The notes under the pieces were generated by a model that did no database searches, had not been told where the DNA came from, and was given only the letters and a program-made list of their open reading frames with translations. This document shows, piece by piece, positions 7,335-15,432 of a DNA stretch of 33,183 nucleotides (position 1 is its first letter; every line of letters starts with the position of its first letter). Made by a program: the position numbers and the translations under genes. Source of the DNA: Palsa-459 sp035937595 (lineage in GTDB: Bacteria > Actinomycetota > Acidimicrobiia > Acidimicrobiales > RAAP-2); the NCBI GenBank assembly GCA_035937595.1, contig DASZHS010000025.1, forward strand, positions 1 through 33,183, written 5' to 3'.

Positions 7335-8357
7335 ATGGCGAGGATTGCGGTCGTGTCGTTCCGCCTCGGCATGGCCGACGGTGTGTCGGTCGAGGCCGCC
7401 AAGTGGGGCTGGGCGCTGCGCCAGCTCGGACACGAGGTGACGACGGTGGCGGGCGAGGGCATCGCCGACGTCGTGGTCCCCGGACTCGAGCTCGCGGCGA
7501 CCGCGCCACCGCAACCCCACGAGCTCGCGGCCGCCCTCGCGCACGCCGACTGCGTCGTGGTGGAGAACGTCTGCTCGCTCCCGCTCAACCCCGCCGCCGC
7601 GGACGCCGTGGCCGCCGAGCTCCGCGGCCGCCCCGCGATCCTGCACCACCACGACCTGCCGTGGCAGCGCCCGCGGTTCGCGCACCACGAGGGTCCCCCG
7701 ACCGACACCCGGTGGCGCCACGTCACGATCAACGAGCTGTCGGCCGGCGAGCTGGCGCCGCGCGGCATCGACGCGACCGTCGTCCCGAACCACTTCGACC
7801 TCGACCCTCCCGTGGGGAACCGTGCGGCGATGCGCGCGGCCATCGGCGTACGGGCGGGCGCGCTGCTCGTCGTGCACCCAGTGCGGGCGATCCCGAGGAA
7901 GAACGTGGGCGGCGCCCTGCGGCTCGCCGAGCAGCTGGGCGCCGTGTACTGGCTCGTCGGCGGCCCCGAGGACGGCTTCGGCCCAGAGCTCGACCGCATA
8001 CTCGGCACGTCGCGCACCGGCGCGCGGCTCGGCGTCCCGGAGGGCTTCACGATGGCCGACGTCTACGCGGCGGGCGACGTCGTCGTGCTCTCGTCGACGT
8101 GGGAGGGGTTCGGCAACGCGGCGATCGAGTCGGTCGCGTTCCGCCGCCCGCTCGCGCGGCGCTCGTACCCGGTCATGGCCGAGATCGAGCGCCACGGGCT
8201 CCGGTTCTTCGACCTCGAGGCGGTCGAGGAGCTCCGCGCGTTCGTCGAGCACCCCGACGACGCGCTGCTGGACGCGAACCTCGCCGCGGCGAGGGTTGCC
8301 TACGACCTGTCCCTCCTGCCCCCGCGGCTCGAGACGGTGCTCGACGACGTGCTCTGA
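7335..8357 (+). CDS. GT4-type glycosyltransferase
   Basis: 340 residues from ATG 7335; a GTG at 7329 would add two residues. The ATG is 10 bases after a TACCGT -10-like box (7319-7324). The N-terminal half starts with the GT-B strand ARIAVVSFRLGMADGVSVEA. The C-terminal half carries the GT4 donor-site pattern: VHPVRAIPRKNVGGAL (the Lys that contacts the nucleotide-sugar phosphates) and WEGFGNAAIE, an EX7E-type motif. The enzyme probably transfers a sugar from an NDP donor to a lipid or glycan. Its neighbour gmd, reading divergently, makes a GDP-deoxyhexose, so a GDP-sugar donor is possible but not shown. Specificity cannot be read from the sequence. Confidence 0.83.
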   Translation: MARIAVVSFRLGMADGVSVEAAKWGWALRQLGHEVTTVAGEGIADVVVPGLELAATAPPQPHELAAALAHADCVVVENVCSLPLNPAAADAVAAELRGRPAILHHHDLPWQRPRFAHHEGPPTDTRWRHVTINELSAGELAPRGIDATVVPNHFDLDPPVGNRAAMRAAIGVRAGALLVVHPVRAIPRKNVGGALRLAEQLGAVYWLVGGPEDGFGPELDRILGTSRTGARLGVPEGFTMADVYAAGDVVVLSSTWEGFGNAAIESVAFRRPLARRSYPVMAEIERHGLRFFDLEAVEELRAFVEHPDDALLDANLAAARVAYDLSLLPPRLETVLDDVL

Positions 8358-8360
8358 GCG

Positions 8361-8374
8361 ACCGCCGGTAGGAT
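8361..8374 (+). promoter_or_regulatory. tetR promoter: TAGGAT -10 box with overlapping ACCG-C-CGGT palindrome
   Basis: TAGGAT at 8369-8374 lies nine bases before the GTG start, so the message is probably leaderless. The perfect short palindrome ACCGCCGGT (8361-8369) touches the box and could be an autoregulatory operator; this is weak because the half-sites are only four bases. Confidence 0.4.
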
Positions 8375-8383
8375 CCGGGCGCT

Positions 8384-9004
8384 GTGGTGACTGGGGCCTC
8401 CGACACCAGGCGTCTCCGTTCGAACGAGCGCCGAGAGCAGCTGCTGTCGGTCGCGGCGAGGCTCTTCGCCGAGAGCGGCTACGAGGCGACCACGATGGAC
8501 CACGTCGCGCTCGCCGCGGGCGTCACCAAGCCGCTCCTCTACCAGCACTTCGAGTCCAAGCACGCCCTCTACGAGGAGATCGTGACGGCGGCCGCCACCT
8601 CGCTCCTCGACCGGCTCGCGATCGCCGCGTCGCCCGACGTCTCACCGAGGGAGAAGGTCGAGCGCGGGCTGTCGGTGTACTTCACCGCGGTGCTGAGCGA
8701 CGACGCCTCCTACCGTCTGCTGCTCGCCGAGTCCACCGACGAGGACATCGCGCGGCACCTCGACTCGATCGAGCGCGCCCTGATCGAGTTCGTCGACCCG
8801 CTGATCGACGCGGGCCTCGAGCCGGGGCACCGCAAGCTGCTCGCGGCCGCCGTCGTCGGGACGGCGAAGTCGTCCGCGGCGTTCTGGTTCGACGAGCACG
8901 GCACCGCGCCGGACCCTCCGACGCGCACCGAGACGGCCGAGCAGCTCGCGTCGCGGTGCGCCCAGCTCGTCTGGGGCGGGCTGCGCAGCGTCGGACGGAG
9001 CTGA
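8384..9004 (+). CDS. TetR/AcrR family transcriptional regulator
   Basis: 206 residues. GTG at 8384 lies just after a TAGGAT box; a second GTG at 8387 is possible. The N-terminal helix-turn-helix domain (about residues 15-60) has the classic pattern RREQLLSVAARLFAESGYEATTMDHVALAAGVTKPLLYQHFESKHALYEEI-type, split here only by ordinary family variation. The C-terminal ligand-binding and dimerisation domain is helical and ends in a Trp/Gly-rich segment. It sits 26 bases after the glycosyltransferase and convergent with the metB-like gene; no obvious target is adjacent. The ligand and regulon are unknown. Confidence 0.9.
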   Translation: MVTGASDTRRLRSNERREQLLSVAARLFAESGYEATTMDHVALAAGVTKPLLYQHFESKHALYEEIVTAAATSLLDRLAIAASPDVSPREKVERGLSVYFTAVLSDDASYRLLLAESTDEDIARHLDSIERALIEFVDPLIDAGLEPGHRKLLAAAVVGTAKSSAAFWFDEHGTAPDPPTRTETAEQLASRCAQLVWGGLRSVGRS

Positions 9005-9005
9005 G

Positions 9006-10151
9006 CTACCCCAGGGCCTGGCGGAGGTCCGCCGCGAGGTCGTCGAGCGACTCGATGCCGACCGACAGCCGCACGAGGTCGTCGGGCACCTCGAGCGCCG
9101 AGCCCTCGACCGACTGGTGCGTCATCTCCTTCGGGTGCTCGATGAGCGACTCGACGCCGCCCAGCGACTCGCCCAGCGTGAAGAGCCTCGCGCGGTTGCA
9201 CACCTCGACGGCCCCCGCCCGCCCGCCGTGCACCCGGAACGAGACCATCCCGCCGAACCGGCGCATCTGGCGGGCGGCCACCTCGTGGCCCGGGTGCGTC
9301 GCGAGCCCCGGGTAGAGCACCTCTCGCACCCTCGGGTGCGCCTCGAGGAGCCCGACGAGCGCCTCGGCGTTGTCGCAGTGGCGCTCCATGCGCACCGCGA
9401 GCGTGCGGACGCCGCGCAGCACCAGCCAGGCGTCGAGAGGCCCCGGGACCGCGCCCACCGAGTTCTGCAGCTTGCGCAGGTGCTCGGCGAGGTCCTCGTC
9501 GCTCGTCACGATCGCCCCGCCCACGACGTCGCTGTGCCCGCCGAGGTACTTCGTCGTCGAGTGCATGACGGCGTCGGCGCCGAGGTCGATGGGGAGCTGC
9601 AGGTACGGGGTCGCGAACGTGTTGTCGACGACCAGCTGCGCGCCGGCGTCGTGGGCGAGCGTCGCGAGGGCGCCGACGTCGGCGATCCGGAGCATCGGGT
9701 TGGTCGGCGTCTCGATCCAGACGACCTTGGTCTGCCCGGGTCGGAGCGCCGCCTTCACGGCGTCGAGGTCGGACACGTCGGCCACCGTGTGCTCGACCCC
9801 CCACGGCCCGTACACACGGTTGACGAGCCGGAACGTCCCGCCGTAGGCGTCGTCGGGGATGACGACGTGGTCGCCCGGCCAGCACAGTGCGCGCAGCACC
9901 GTGTCCGTCGCCGCCATGCCCGAGGCGAACGCGATCCCATGGTTCGCGCCCTCGAGCGCGGCGAGGCACTGCTCGAGCGCCGTGCGCGTGGGGTTGACGG
10001 TGCGCGAGTAGTCGTGCCCGCCGCGCGGCGCGCCGACGGCGTCCTGCAGGTAGGTCGAGACCTGGAAGATCGGCGGGACCACGGCGCCGGTCGCGGCGTC
10101 GGCCTCCTGGCCGGCGTGGATCGCGCGCGTCTCGAAGCCCTCGCCGCTCAC
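9006..10151 (-). CDS. metB: Cystathionine gamma-synthase / gamma-lyase type PLP enzyme
   Basis: 381 residues from GTG 10151. An upstream GTG at 10169 is possible, but the 10151 start gives MSGEGFETRAIHAGQ, the usual family N-terminus, and sits seven bases after TAGCGT. This is a fold-type I Cys/Met metabolism PLP enzyme. The Schiff-base lysine is Lys201 in STTKYLGGHSD. Phosphate- and substrate-binding blocks are YSRTVNPTR, ASGMAATD, IETPTNPMLRIAD and VVDNTFATPYLQ, and the C-terminal block is SLGGVESLIEHP. It either makes cystathionine from an activated homoserine or cleaves cystathionine to cysteine; sequence alone does not separate these. The cystathionine beta-synthase gene directly upstream favours a role in reverse transsulfuration. 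Confidence 0.9.
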   Translation of the reverse strand: MSGEGFETRAIHAGQEADAATGAVVPPIFQVSTYLQDAVGAPRGGHDYSRTVNPTRTALEQCLAALEGANHGIAFASGMAATDTVLRALCWPGDHVVIPDDAYGGTFRLVNRVYGPWGVEHTVADVSDLDAVKAALRPGQTKVVWIETPTNPMLRIADVGALATLAHDAGAQLVVDNTFATPYLQLPIDLGADAVMHSTTKYLGGHSDVVGGAIVTSDEDLAEHLRKLQNSVGAVPGPLDAWLVLRGVRTLAVRMERHCDNAEALVGLLEAHPRVREVLYPGLATHPGHEVAARQMRRFGGMVSFRVHGGRAGAVEVCNRARLFTLGESLGGVESLIEHPKEMTHQSVEGSALEVPDDLVRLSVGIESLDDLAADLRQALG

Positions 10152-10158
10152 CGACCCG

Positions 10159-10164
10159 ACGCTA
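10159..10164 (-). promoter_or_regulatory. Putative internal -10 box (TAGCGT) of metB
   Basis: TAGCGT on the minus strand, seven bases before GTG 10151. It suggests metB can be transcribed without a leader, independently of cbs, and supports the shorter start. Confidence 0.45.
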
Positions 10165-10199
10165 CCCACGGCCCGTCCGCGGCCCGGTCGCGGGCGGGT

Positions 10200-11564
10200 T
10201 CACCGGACGAGGTGCCCGAGCAGGTCCTGGCGGGTGAGCACCCCGACGGGTCGGCCGTCGGCGAGGACGACGATGGCGTCGGCGTCCTTCAGCGCGGCGA
10301 GCGCCTCGCCGAGGGGCTCGCCCGAGCCGACGATCGGCAGTGACGGCGACATGTGGTGCTCGACGCTGTCGGCGAGGGAGGCGTCGCCACTGAACAGCGC
10401 GTCGAGCAGGGCGCGCTCGGTCACCGAGCCGACGACCTCGGCGGCCATGACCGGCGGCTCGGCCTTGACGACGGGCAACTGGGACACCTCGTACTCGCGA
10501 AGGATGTCGATCGCGTCGCGGATCGTCTCGTTGGGGTGGGTGTGCAGGAAGCTCGGCATCGAGCTCGACTTCTCCTGGAGGACGTCGCCGACGGTGAGCT
10601 CGGTGGGCGACTGCAGGAACCCGTAGCGCCCGAGCCACTCGTCGTTGAAGACCTTCTGGAGGTACCCCCGGCCCGAGTCGGGCAGGAGCACCACCACGAG
10701 GTCGTCGGGCTGCGCGCGACGCGCGACGTCGATCGCGGCGACCACGGCCATGCCGCAGGACCCGCCGACCAGCAGACCCTCCTCGCGCGCGAGGCGGTGG
10801 GTCATCTCGAAGGAGTCGGCGTCGCTCACCGCGATGATCTCGTCGCAGACGGTCCGGTCGAACGTGACTGGCCAGATGTCCTCGCCGACGCCTTCGACGA
10901 GGTACGGCCGCCCGGTGCCGCCGGAGTAGACCGAGCCGACCGGGTCGGCGCCGACGACGCGGACCGCGCCCTTGGACACGTCCTTCAGGTACCGACCCGC
11001 ACCGGAGATGGTCCCCCCGGTGCCGACGCCCGCGACGAAGTGCGTGATGGCGCCGTCGGTCTGGCGCCACAGCTCCGGACCGGTCGTGTCGTAGTGCGCC
11101 TGGGGGTTCGCGGGGTTCGAGTACTGGTCCGGCTTGAAGCCGCCCGGCAGCTCGGCCGCGAGGCGGTCCGAGACGCGGTAGTAGCTGCGCGGGTCGTCCG
11201 GCTCGACCGCCGTCGGGCACACGACGACCTCGGCCCCGTACGCGCGCAGCACGGCGATCTTGTCGCCGCTCACCTTGTCCGGCACGACGAAGAGGCAGCG
11301 GTAGCCACGCTGCTGGGCGACGAGGGCGAGCCCCACCCCCGTGTTGCCGCTCGTCGGCTCGACGATGGTGCCCCCGGGCGTGAGCGCGCCGGACGCCTCC
11401 GCCGCGTCGATCATGCGCTCGGCGATCCGGTCCTTGACCGAGCCACCCGGGTTCAGGTACTCGACCTTGGCGAGCACGTCGCAGCGCGCGGTGCCCGTCA
11501 CGTGGTGCAGCCGGACGAGCGGCGTGTCGCCGATCAGCTCGACGATCGAGTCGGCCACCTCCAC
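10200..11564 (-). CDS. cbs: Cystathionine beta-synthase with C-terminal CBS domain pair
   Basis: 454 residues from GTG 11564; a GTG at 11558 would remove two residues. The start lies exactly six bases after TACGAT. The N-terminal PLP domain of fold type II has Lys44 in NPGGSVKDR as Schiff base, SGNTGVG (72-78) and the phosphate loop GTGGTISG (181-188). From about residue 324 to the end there are two CBS repeats (TELTVGDVLQEKSS... and VEHHMSPSLPIVGS...), which distinguish it from plain cysteine synthase. It condenses serine or a derivative with homocysteine to cystathionine. The next gene, metB-like, begins 48 bases downstream. The upstream strong purine stretch GGAGGAG is too far from the GTG to act as its ribosome-binding site. 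Confidence 0.94.
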   Translation of the reverse strand: MEVADSIVELIGDTPLVRLHHVTGTARCDVLAKVEYLNPGGSVKDRIAERMIDAAEASGALTPGGTIVEPTSGNTGVGLALVAQQRGYRCLFVVPDKVSGDKIAVLRAYGAEVVVCPTAVEPDDPRSYYRVSDRLAAELPGGFKPDQYSNPANPQAHYDTTGPELWRQTDGAITHFVAGVGTGGTISGAGRYLKDVSKGAVRVVGADPVGSVYSGGTGRPYLVEGVGEDIWPVTFDRTVCDEIIAVSDADSFEMTHRLAREEGLLVGGSCGMAVVAAIDVARRAQPDDLVVVLLPDSGRGYLQKVFNDEWLGRYGFLQSPTELTVGDVLQEKSSSMPSFLHTHPNETIRDAIDILREYEVSQLPVVKAEPPVMAAEVVGSVTERALLDALFSGDASLADSVEHHMSPSLPIVGSGEPLGEALAALKDADAIVVLADGRPVGVLTRQDLLGHLVR

Positions 11565-11570
11565 GACGCG

Positions 11571-11576
11571 ATCGTA
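11571..11576 (-). promoter_or_regulatory. Putative -10 box (TACGAT) of cbs
   Basis: TACGAT on the minus strand with exactly six bases to GTG 11564, the spacing expected when transcription starts on the initiation codon. Confidence 0.55.
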
Positions 11577-11601
11577 GGCCCAGACATCTCCTCCGGCGGA
11601 C

Positions 11602-12135
11602 CTAGCCGCCGAGTCGGTCCGAGAGCTCGCCGCACAGCTCGACCAGGGCAGCGATGACCGCGGCGTAGGCGTCGTCGTCGCCACCGGCCGGATCGACGAC
11701 GTCGTCGTCGTCGTCGGGCTCTCGGTCGGCGAGGTGCATCGACGCGACGCGCACCGCGACCGGTCGGGGGTCGCGCGGCAGCTCTCGCGCGAGCAGGGCG
11801 AGCGACGCGACCTTGCCGGCTGCCGGCGGGTGCGCCCGTCGCACCGCGCGGACCTGCGCGGCCTCCATCGCGACGACGACGTCGGCGGCGTCGAGGTCCC
11901 CCTCGGTGAGCTGGTGCGCTCGGTGCGCGCCCAGGGCGACCGCGCTCCCGAGGGTGGCCGCGAGGGCCGCCGACGTGCGCGCCGACACCGGCTGGCCGGT
12001 CGTCGCGTGCGTCCCCGCGGTCGCGAGCTCGATCGTCGTCCCGCGCTCGTCCACGGCGCCCACGAGCAGGTGCGCCGCGGCGACCGACCGCGCGACGTTC
12101 GCGTGGCAGACGACCAAGACGCGCACGGGCCTCAC
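11602..12135 (-). CDS. Low-molecular-weight protein-tyrosine-phosphatase family protein
   Basis: 177 residues, GTG at 12135 sharing GTGA with the stop of the upstream membrane protein gene, so the two are translationally coupled. The P-loop is CHANVARS with Cys10 and Arg16 (CX5R-S), right after the first strand VRVLVV. The general-acid region near the C-terminus is VVDPAGGDDDAY with Asp148. Between these, an unusually acidic loop (residues 138-146, DREPDDDDD-like) precedes the acid. Family members dephosphorylate protein tyrosines or, less often, reduce arsenate. The fused kinase-like domain in the upstream gene suggests a linked role at the envelope, but no substrate is shown. Confidence 0.85.
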   Translation of the reverse strand: MRPVRVLVVCHANVARSVAAAHLLVGAVDERGTTIELATAGTHATTGQPVSARTSAALAATLGSAVALGAHRAHQLTEGDLDAADVVVAMEAAQVRAVRRAHPPAAGKVASLALLARELPRDPRPVAVRVASMHLADREPDDDDDVVDPAGGDDDAYAAVIAALVELCGELSDRLGG

Positions 12136-14561
12136 AGGAGGTCTTCGCGACGCAGCGAGATCAGCGCGAACCACCCCGCGATGGGCGGCAGGTACGCGGT
12201 GAACAGCCGCTGGACGAACACCGCCGAGACCGCGATGTCCTCGGGGATGCCCACCGCCGTCAGCCCGAGGATCATGCCGGCCTCGACGATGCCCATCCCG
12301 CCCGGCACCGGGGACAGCCCGCCGAGGACCGAGCCGAGCGTGAGGACGACGAGCAGCTGCGCGAGCGAGAGGTGCGCACCGAAGGCGTGCAGGGACGCGC
12401 CGAGCGCGAACGCCACGAGCAGCTGCCCGACCGCACACCCGCCGAAGACCTGCGCGAGCTTCAGGGGGTGCTGGGCGAGCTCGTTGAGGTGTCCGCGGAT
12501 CTCGGCGGCCTTCGGGGCCAGCTTCTTCTTGACGGTGGCGCGGATGCGGGGGATGAAGAGCGCGACGCCGAGCGCGAGGCCGACCGCACAGACGACGATG
12601 AGCACGATGAGCACCGCCTTGCCGCTCCCCGAGGTGTCGGCCTCGGCAGTCGCCAGGTGGAACGAGCTCCAGGCGAAGGGCAGCGCCACCACGAAGAGCA
12701 GTCCTTTCACGATCCAGCTGGCAGTCGACACGAGCACGCCGGAGCTGACCGCGGTCGTCGCGTCGATCCCCTGCTTCTGGAAGAAGCGGACGCGAGCGCC
12801 CAGCACCGCGACGGTGCCGACGGCGAGCCCCGAGAACGTGTTGGACAGCTCGAGCTTGACGAGCTTGCGGTAGGGCAGCGTGCCCGGGATCGAGCCCTCG
12901 CAGCTCACCGCCGACGTGGGGTACGCGAGCCCAGCGAGGATCGCGACGACCCCGACCCACAGCAGGTTCGCGCCGCGGATCGTGTCGAAGGAGTTGGCGA
13001 CGTTGAGGAGGACGCCGAGGAGCGCCCACCCACCGATGAGCGTGCCAACCGCCAGGATGAGCGTGGTCACGCTCACCCGCGTGAGCTTGGCCAGCTCGGG
13101 TGGCTCGACCCCGAGCCGGGCGGCGCCGTCGGTGCGGAGCGTGTCGAGGAGCTGCGGTGCACGACGCTTCACCGCTGCGGCGAGCGAGGACGGGAGGGCA
13201 CCGCCCTGCAGGTACGAGAGCGAACCGAGGACCTCGGCGTCGCCGACGGCGTGGCGTGCCGCTTCGAGCGCGGCGTCGGGACCGGCCACGAGCGCGGCGC
13301 ACGTGACCGCAGAGGCGAGGTCGCGCGCCGCGCGCTGCGGAGACGCCGCTGAGGTCCCACGGAGGAAGTCGTCGAGCGCGACGGCGCCGTCCGGGGCGAC
13401 GAAGACGTGGTCGGGATCGATCGAGCCGTGCGACAGGGACTCGGCACCGAGCGCGCCGACGGCACTGAGCAGGTGCTCCGCCACAGTCGGGGGAATCTTC
13501 GCCGGCTCGTCGAGGAGCGAGGCCAGCGGCACGCCGCCCGGGCGGAGGGTCACCACGACGCCGTCGCGCGAGGGTCCGGCGCGACCGGCCGCCAGCAGCT
13601 CGGTCGCGCCGCCGTGGAGCGCCGCTGCCGCGCGGAGCGTCACGTAGGCCTCGTGCTCGGCCTGCTGGAGGCGCGTCACGAACAGCGACGTGCCCTCGTC
13701 GCGGTACGCGATGGTCCGGCCAAGCGTCGAGGCCAGCTCGGCGTCCCGGGCGTCTCGGCCGTACACGCTCACCCGCATCGCCGTGCCGCCGGCGTGGACC
13801 GCGTCGTAGCGTGCGGCGCCCCAGGACTGCGCGACGGTTGGCGAGACCGAGACAGCGTCGAGGCCGAGCTCGCCCAGCATCGACGCGACCACGGTTGGGC
13901 CCGGCAGCCCGGACGGTGTGCCGGTGACGAGCCGGACGCCCGCCGCGGACCCCCACCCGATGAGCACGGAGGCCAGCACGCTCAGGAAGAGGCCCTTGCC
14001 ATCCACCACCAGGCACACGGCACCGAGCGTGAAGGCGAGGTAGCAGAGCCGTTGGAAGGATCGGGCGAAGTAGGGGCGGGCGCCAAGGGCCATCGCGACG
14101 GCGACGGCGAGTGACGGGACCGGGATGCCGACGTCGATCGCGGCGTACGACGAGGAGAACTCGACGCCGGCAGTGACGCCGAAGACGACGCGGAGGAGCC
14201 CGGTGACCAGCAGTGCGACCGCGCCCGCGCCGAGCACGTCGATCAAGACGGGGCGCCGCCGCGAGACAAAGGAGGTGACGAGGAGAAGCAGCGTCGCGCC
14301 GTAGGTGCCAGCGAACGCGAACACCGCCAGCACCCAGGTGACGCCCGTAGGAGGCGGCACCGTGAGCTTCACGATCCACTGGTCGACGTGCGCCTGCTGA
14401 CGGTAGGCGAAGAGCACGACGACAAGTCCGAGCACGCTCAGCCCGACACGCCATGCGTCTGAACCGAGGCGCGCTCGAGTCCCGTCGCCCTCCGGGGCGA
14501 ACACGACGGCGCGCCATCGACCCCGGGCTCGGTGCTCCGGCACGGTGGTTGCCCGCGGCAT
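12132..14561 (-). CDS. Flippase-like membrane protein (UPF0104/LPG-synthase TM family) with internal kinase-like domain
   Basis: 809 residues from ATG 14561; the exact start is uncertain as the frame is open further upstream. Three parts are visible. (1) Residues about 38-215 hold several membrane helices. (2) Residues about 220-500 are soluble and kinase-like: RVSVYGRDARDAE and LQQAEHEAYVTLRAAA precede HGSIDPDHVFV (378-388) and ALDDF (396-399), which sit where kinases of the APH/UbiB type have HGDLxxxN and the metal-binding Asp. (3) Residues about 500-809 have eight or so helices with the family end SPVPGGMGIVEAGMILGL. In this family the third part resembles the transmembrane domain of lysylphosphatidylglycerol synthase and the AglD-type flippases. 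The catalytic Asp and Asn of the loop are replaced by Ser and His, so phosphotransfer is doubtful. Confidence 0.82.
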   Translation of the reverse strand: MPRATTVPEHRARGRWRAVVFAPEGDGTRARLGSDAWRVGLSVLGLVVVLFAYRQQAHVDQWIVKLTVPPPTGVTWVLAVFAFAGTYGATLLLLVTSFVSRRRPVLIDVLGAGAVALLVTGLLRVVFGVTAGVEFSSSYAAIDVGIPVPSLAVAVAMALGARPYFARSFQRLCYLAFTLGAVCLVVDGKGLFLSVLASVLIGWGSAAGVRLVTGTPSGLPGPTVVASMLGELGLDAVSVSPTVAQSWGAARYDAVHAGGTAMRVSVYGRDARDAELASTLGRTIAYRDEGTSLFVTRLQQAEHEAYVTLRAAAALHGGATELLAAGRAGPSRDGVVVTLRPGGVPLASLLDEPAKIPPTVAEHLLSAVGALGAESLSHGSIDPDHVFVAPDGAVALDDFLRGTSAASPQRAARDLASAVTCAALVAGPDAALEAARHAVGDAEVLGSLSYLQGGALPSSLAAAVKRRAPQLLDTLRTDGAARLGVEPPELAKLTRVSVTTLILAVGTLIGGWALLGVLLNVANSFDTIRGANLLWVGVVAILAGLAYPTSAVSCEGSIPGTLPYRKLVKLELSNTFSGLAVGTVAVLGARVRFFQKQGIDATTAVSSGVLVSTASWIVKGLLFVVALPFAWSSFHLATAEADTSGSGKAVLIVLIVVCAVGLALGVALFIPRIRATVKKKLAPKAAEIRGHLNELAQHPLKLAQVFGGCAVGQLLVAFALGASLHAFGAHLSLAQLLVVLTLGSVLGGLSPVPGGMGIVEAGMILGLTAVGIPEDIAVSAVFVQRLFTAYLPPIAGWFALISLRREDLL

Positions 14562-14787
14562 CGGCGCCAACGAATCGGCAGTCACCGTCGTAGTCGACCA
14601 CGTCGGACGGGGCGGCCGGCGGTTGGCGGCTGTCTCCCGATCACTGGACGACGTCGTTCCTCGCTCGGACCGCAGATGGCGATCCTGTCGCCACATTCCG
14701 CGGCGGCGCGACGATCCGTCCTGCGCCGGGGACGACTCTGGCATGGCTGTCGGCGGCGTCCCCTCGCTGCCGGGACGGAGTCACCGT

Positions 14788-14816
14788 TTGACCGTGGCCG
14801 CGCTGACAATTACGAC
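14788..14816 (+). promoter_or_regulatory. Putative sigma-70-type promoter of the PPOX gene
   Basis: TTGACC (14788-14793), a 17-base spacer, then TACGAC (14811-14816). The -35 is good and the -10 lacks its final T. The -10 abuts ATG 14817, so transcription would start inside the first codons, which argues for the downstream TTG start at 14850. The remainder of the 255-base gap from 14562 holds no other clear element. Confidence 0.5.
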
Positions 14817-15353
14817 ATGAGCAAGCGACCGACCCTTAAGGGGGGCACTTTGACGACGCCAACCACCACGTTGAACGAGCTTTGCAGTGACCCGGGCGCC
14901 ACCCCCACCGGCTGGGAGGACGCCCGCAAGCTGCTCGAAGCTGCCGAGCTGTTCTGGATTGCGACGGTTCGGAGTGACGGTCGGCCTCACATGACGCCCC
15001 TCGTCGCGGTGTGGCTGGATGACGCGCTGCACTTTTGCACCGGTGAGTCCGAGCAGAAGGCCGCCAACCTGGTCGGCAATCAGGGTGTGATTCTCTTGAC
15101 CGGTTGCAACCAGTGGAATGGCGGGATGGACGTGGTCGTCGAGGGTCATGCGGTCCGGGTGACCGACCGCGACACACTCGATCGGCTCGCGGCGGCCTGG
15201 AGGCGGAAGTGGGACGGCCGGTGGACCTACCAGCCGAGTGATGAAGGATTCGAGGGCGATGTGTCGGAGAGCGTCCTCGTGTTCACGGTGCGCCCAGAAA
15301 AGGTCTTCGCGTTCGCCAAGGGCAATTTCAGCCACACGCGCCACGCGTTCTAG
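14817..15353 (+). CDS. Pyridoxamine 5'-phosphate oxidase-fold (PPOX) flavin/F420-binding protein
   Basis: 178 residues from ATG 14817. An alternative TTG at 14850 has a strong ribosome-binding site (AAGGGGGG at 14838-14845) and would give 167 residues; the promoter position favours it. The split-barrel fold is recognisable: WIATVRSDGRPHMTPLVAVW, the usual first strands with the cofactor-binding Arg/Pro/His pattern, then LHFCTGESEQKAANL, VVVEGHAVRVTD and the end FTVRPEKVFAFAKGNFSHTRHAF. Such proteins bind FMN or F420 and reduce or oxidise small molecules; the substrate is unknown. It lies at the left edge of the lower-G+C region and reads away from the membrane protein gene. Confidence 0.82.
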   Translation: MSKRPTLKGGTLTTPTTTLNELCSDPGATPTGWEDARKLLEAAELFWIATVRSDGRPHMTPLVAVWLDDALHFCTGESEQKAANLVGNQGVILLTGCNQWNGGMDVVVEGHAVRVTDRDTLDRLAAAWRRKWDGRWTYQPSDEGFEGDVSESVLVFTVRPEKVFAFAKGNFSHTRHAF

Positions 15354-15414
15354 CCGGCCGCAGACCCGCTGCGGGCGCTACAGGGACCTCAGAGGGTGCC
15401 CCGACCGCCGGCTA
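15351..15414. terminator. Possible bidirectional terminator between convergent genes
   Basis: TAGCCGGC (15351-15358, including the PPOX stop) and GCCGGCTA (15407-15414) are perfect inverted repeats. Inside lies a hairpin CCGCAG-ACCCG-CTGCGG (15358-15374). There is no T-run, so intrinsic termination is uncertain. Confidence 0.3.
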
Positions 15415-15432
15415 GGTGGCCACCGACGCGCC

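Noticed and set aside
10200..11564. Plain cysteine synthase (CysK/CysM)
   Set aside because: The protein has an extra C-terminal pair of CBS repeats and the longer length of cystathionine beta-synthase.
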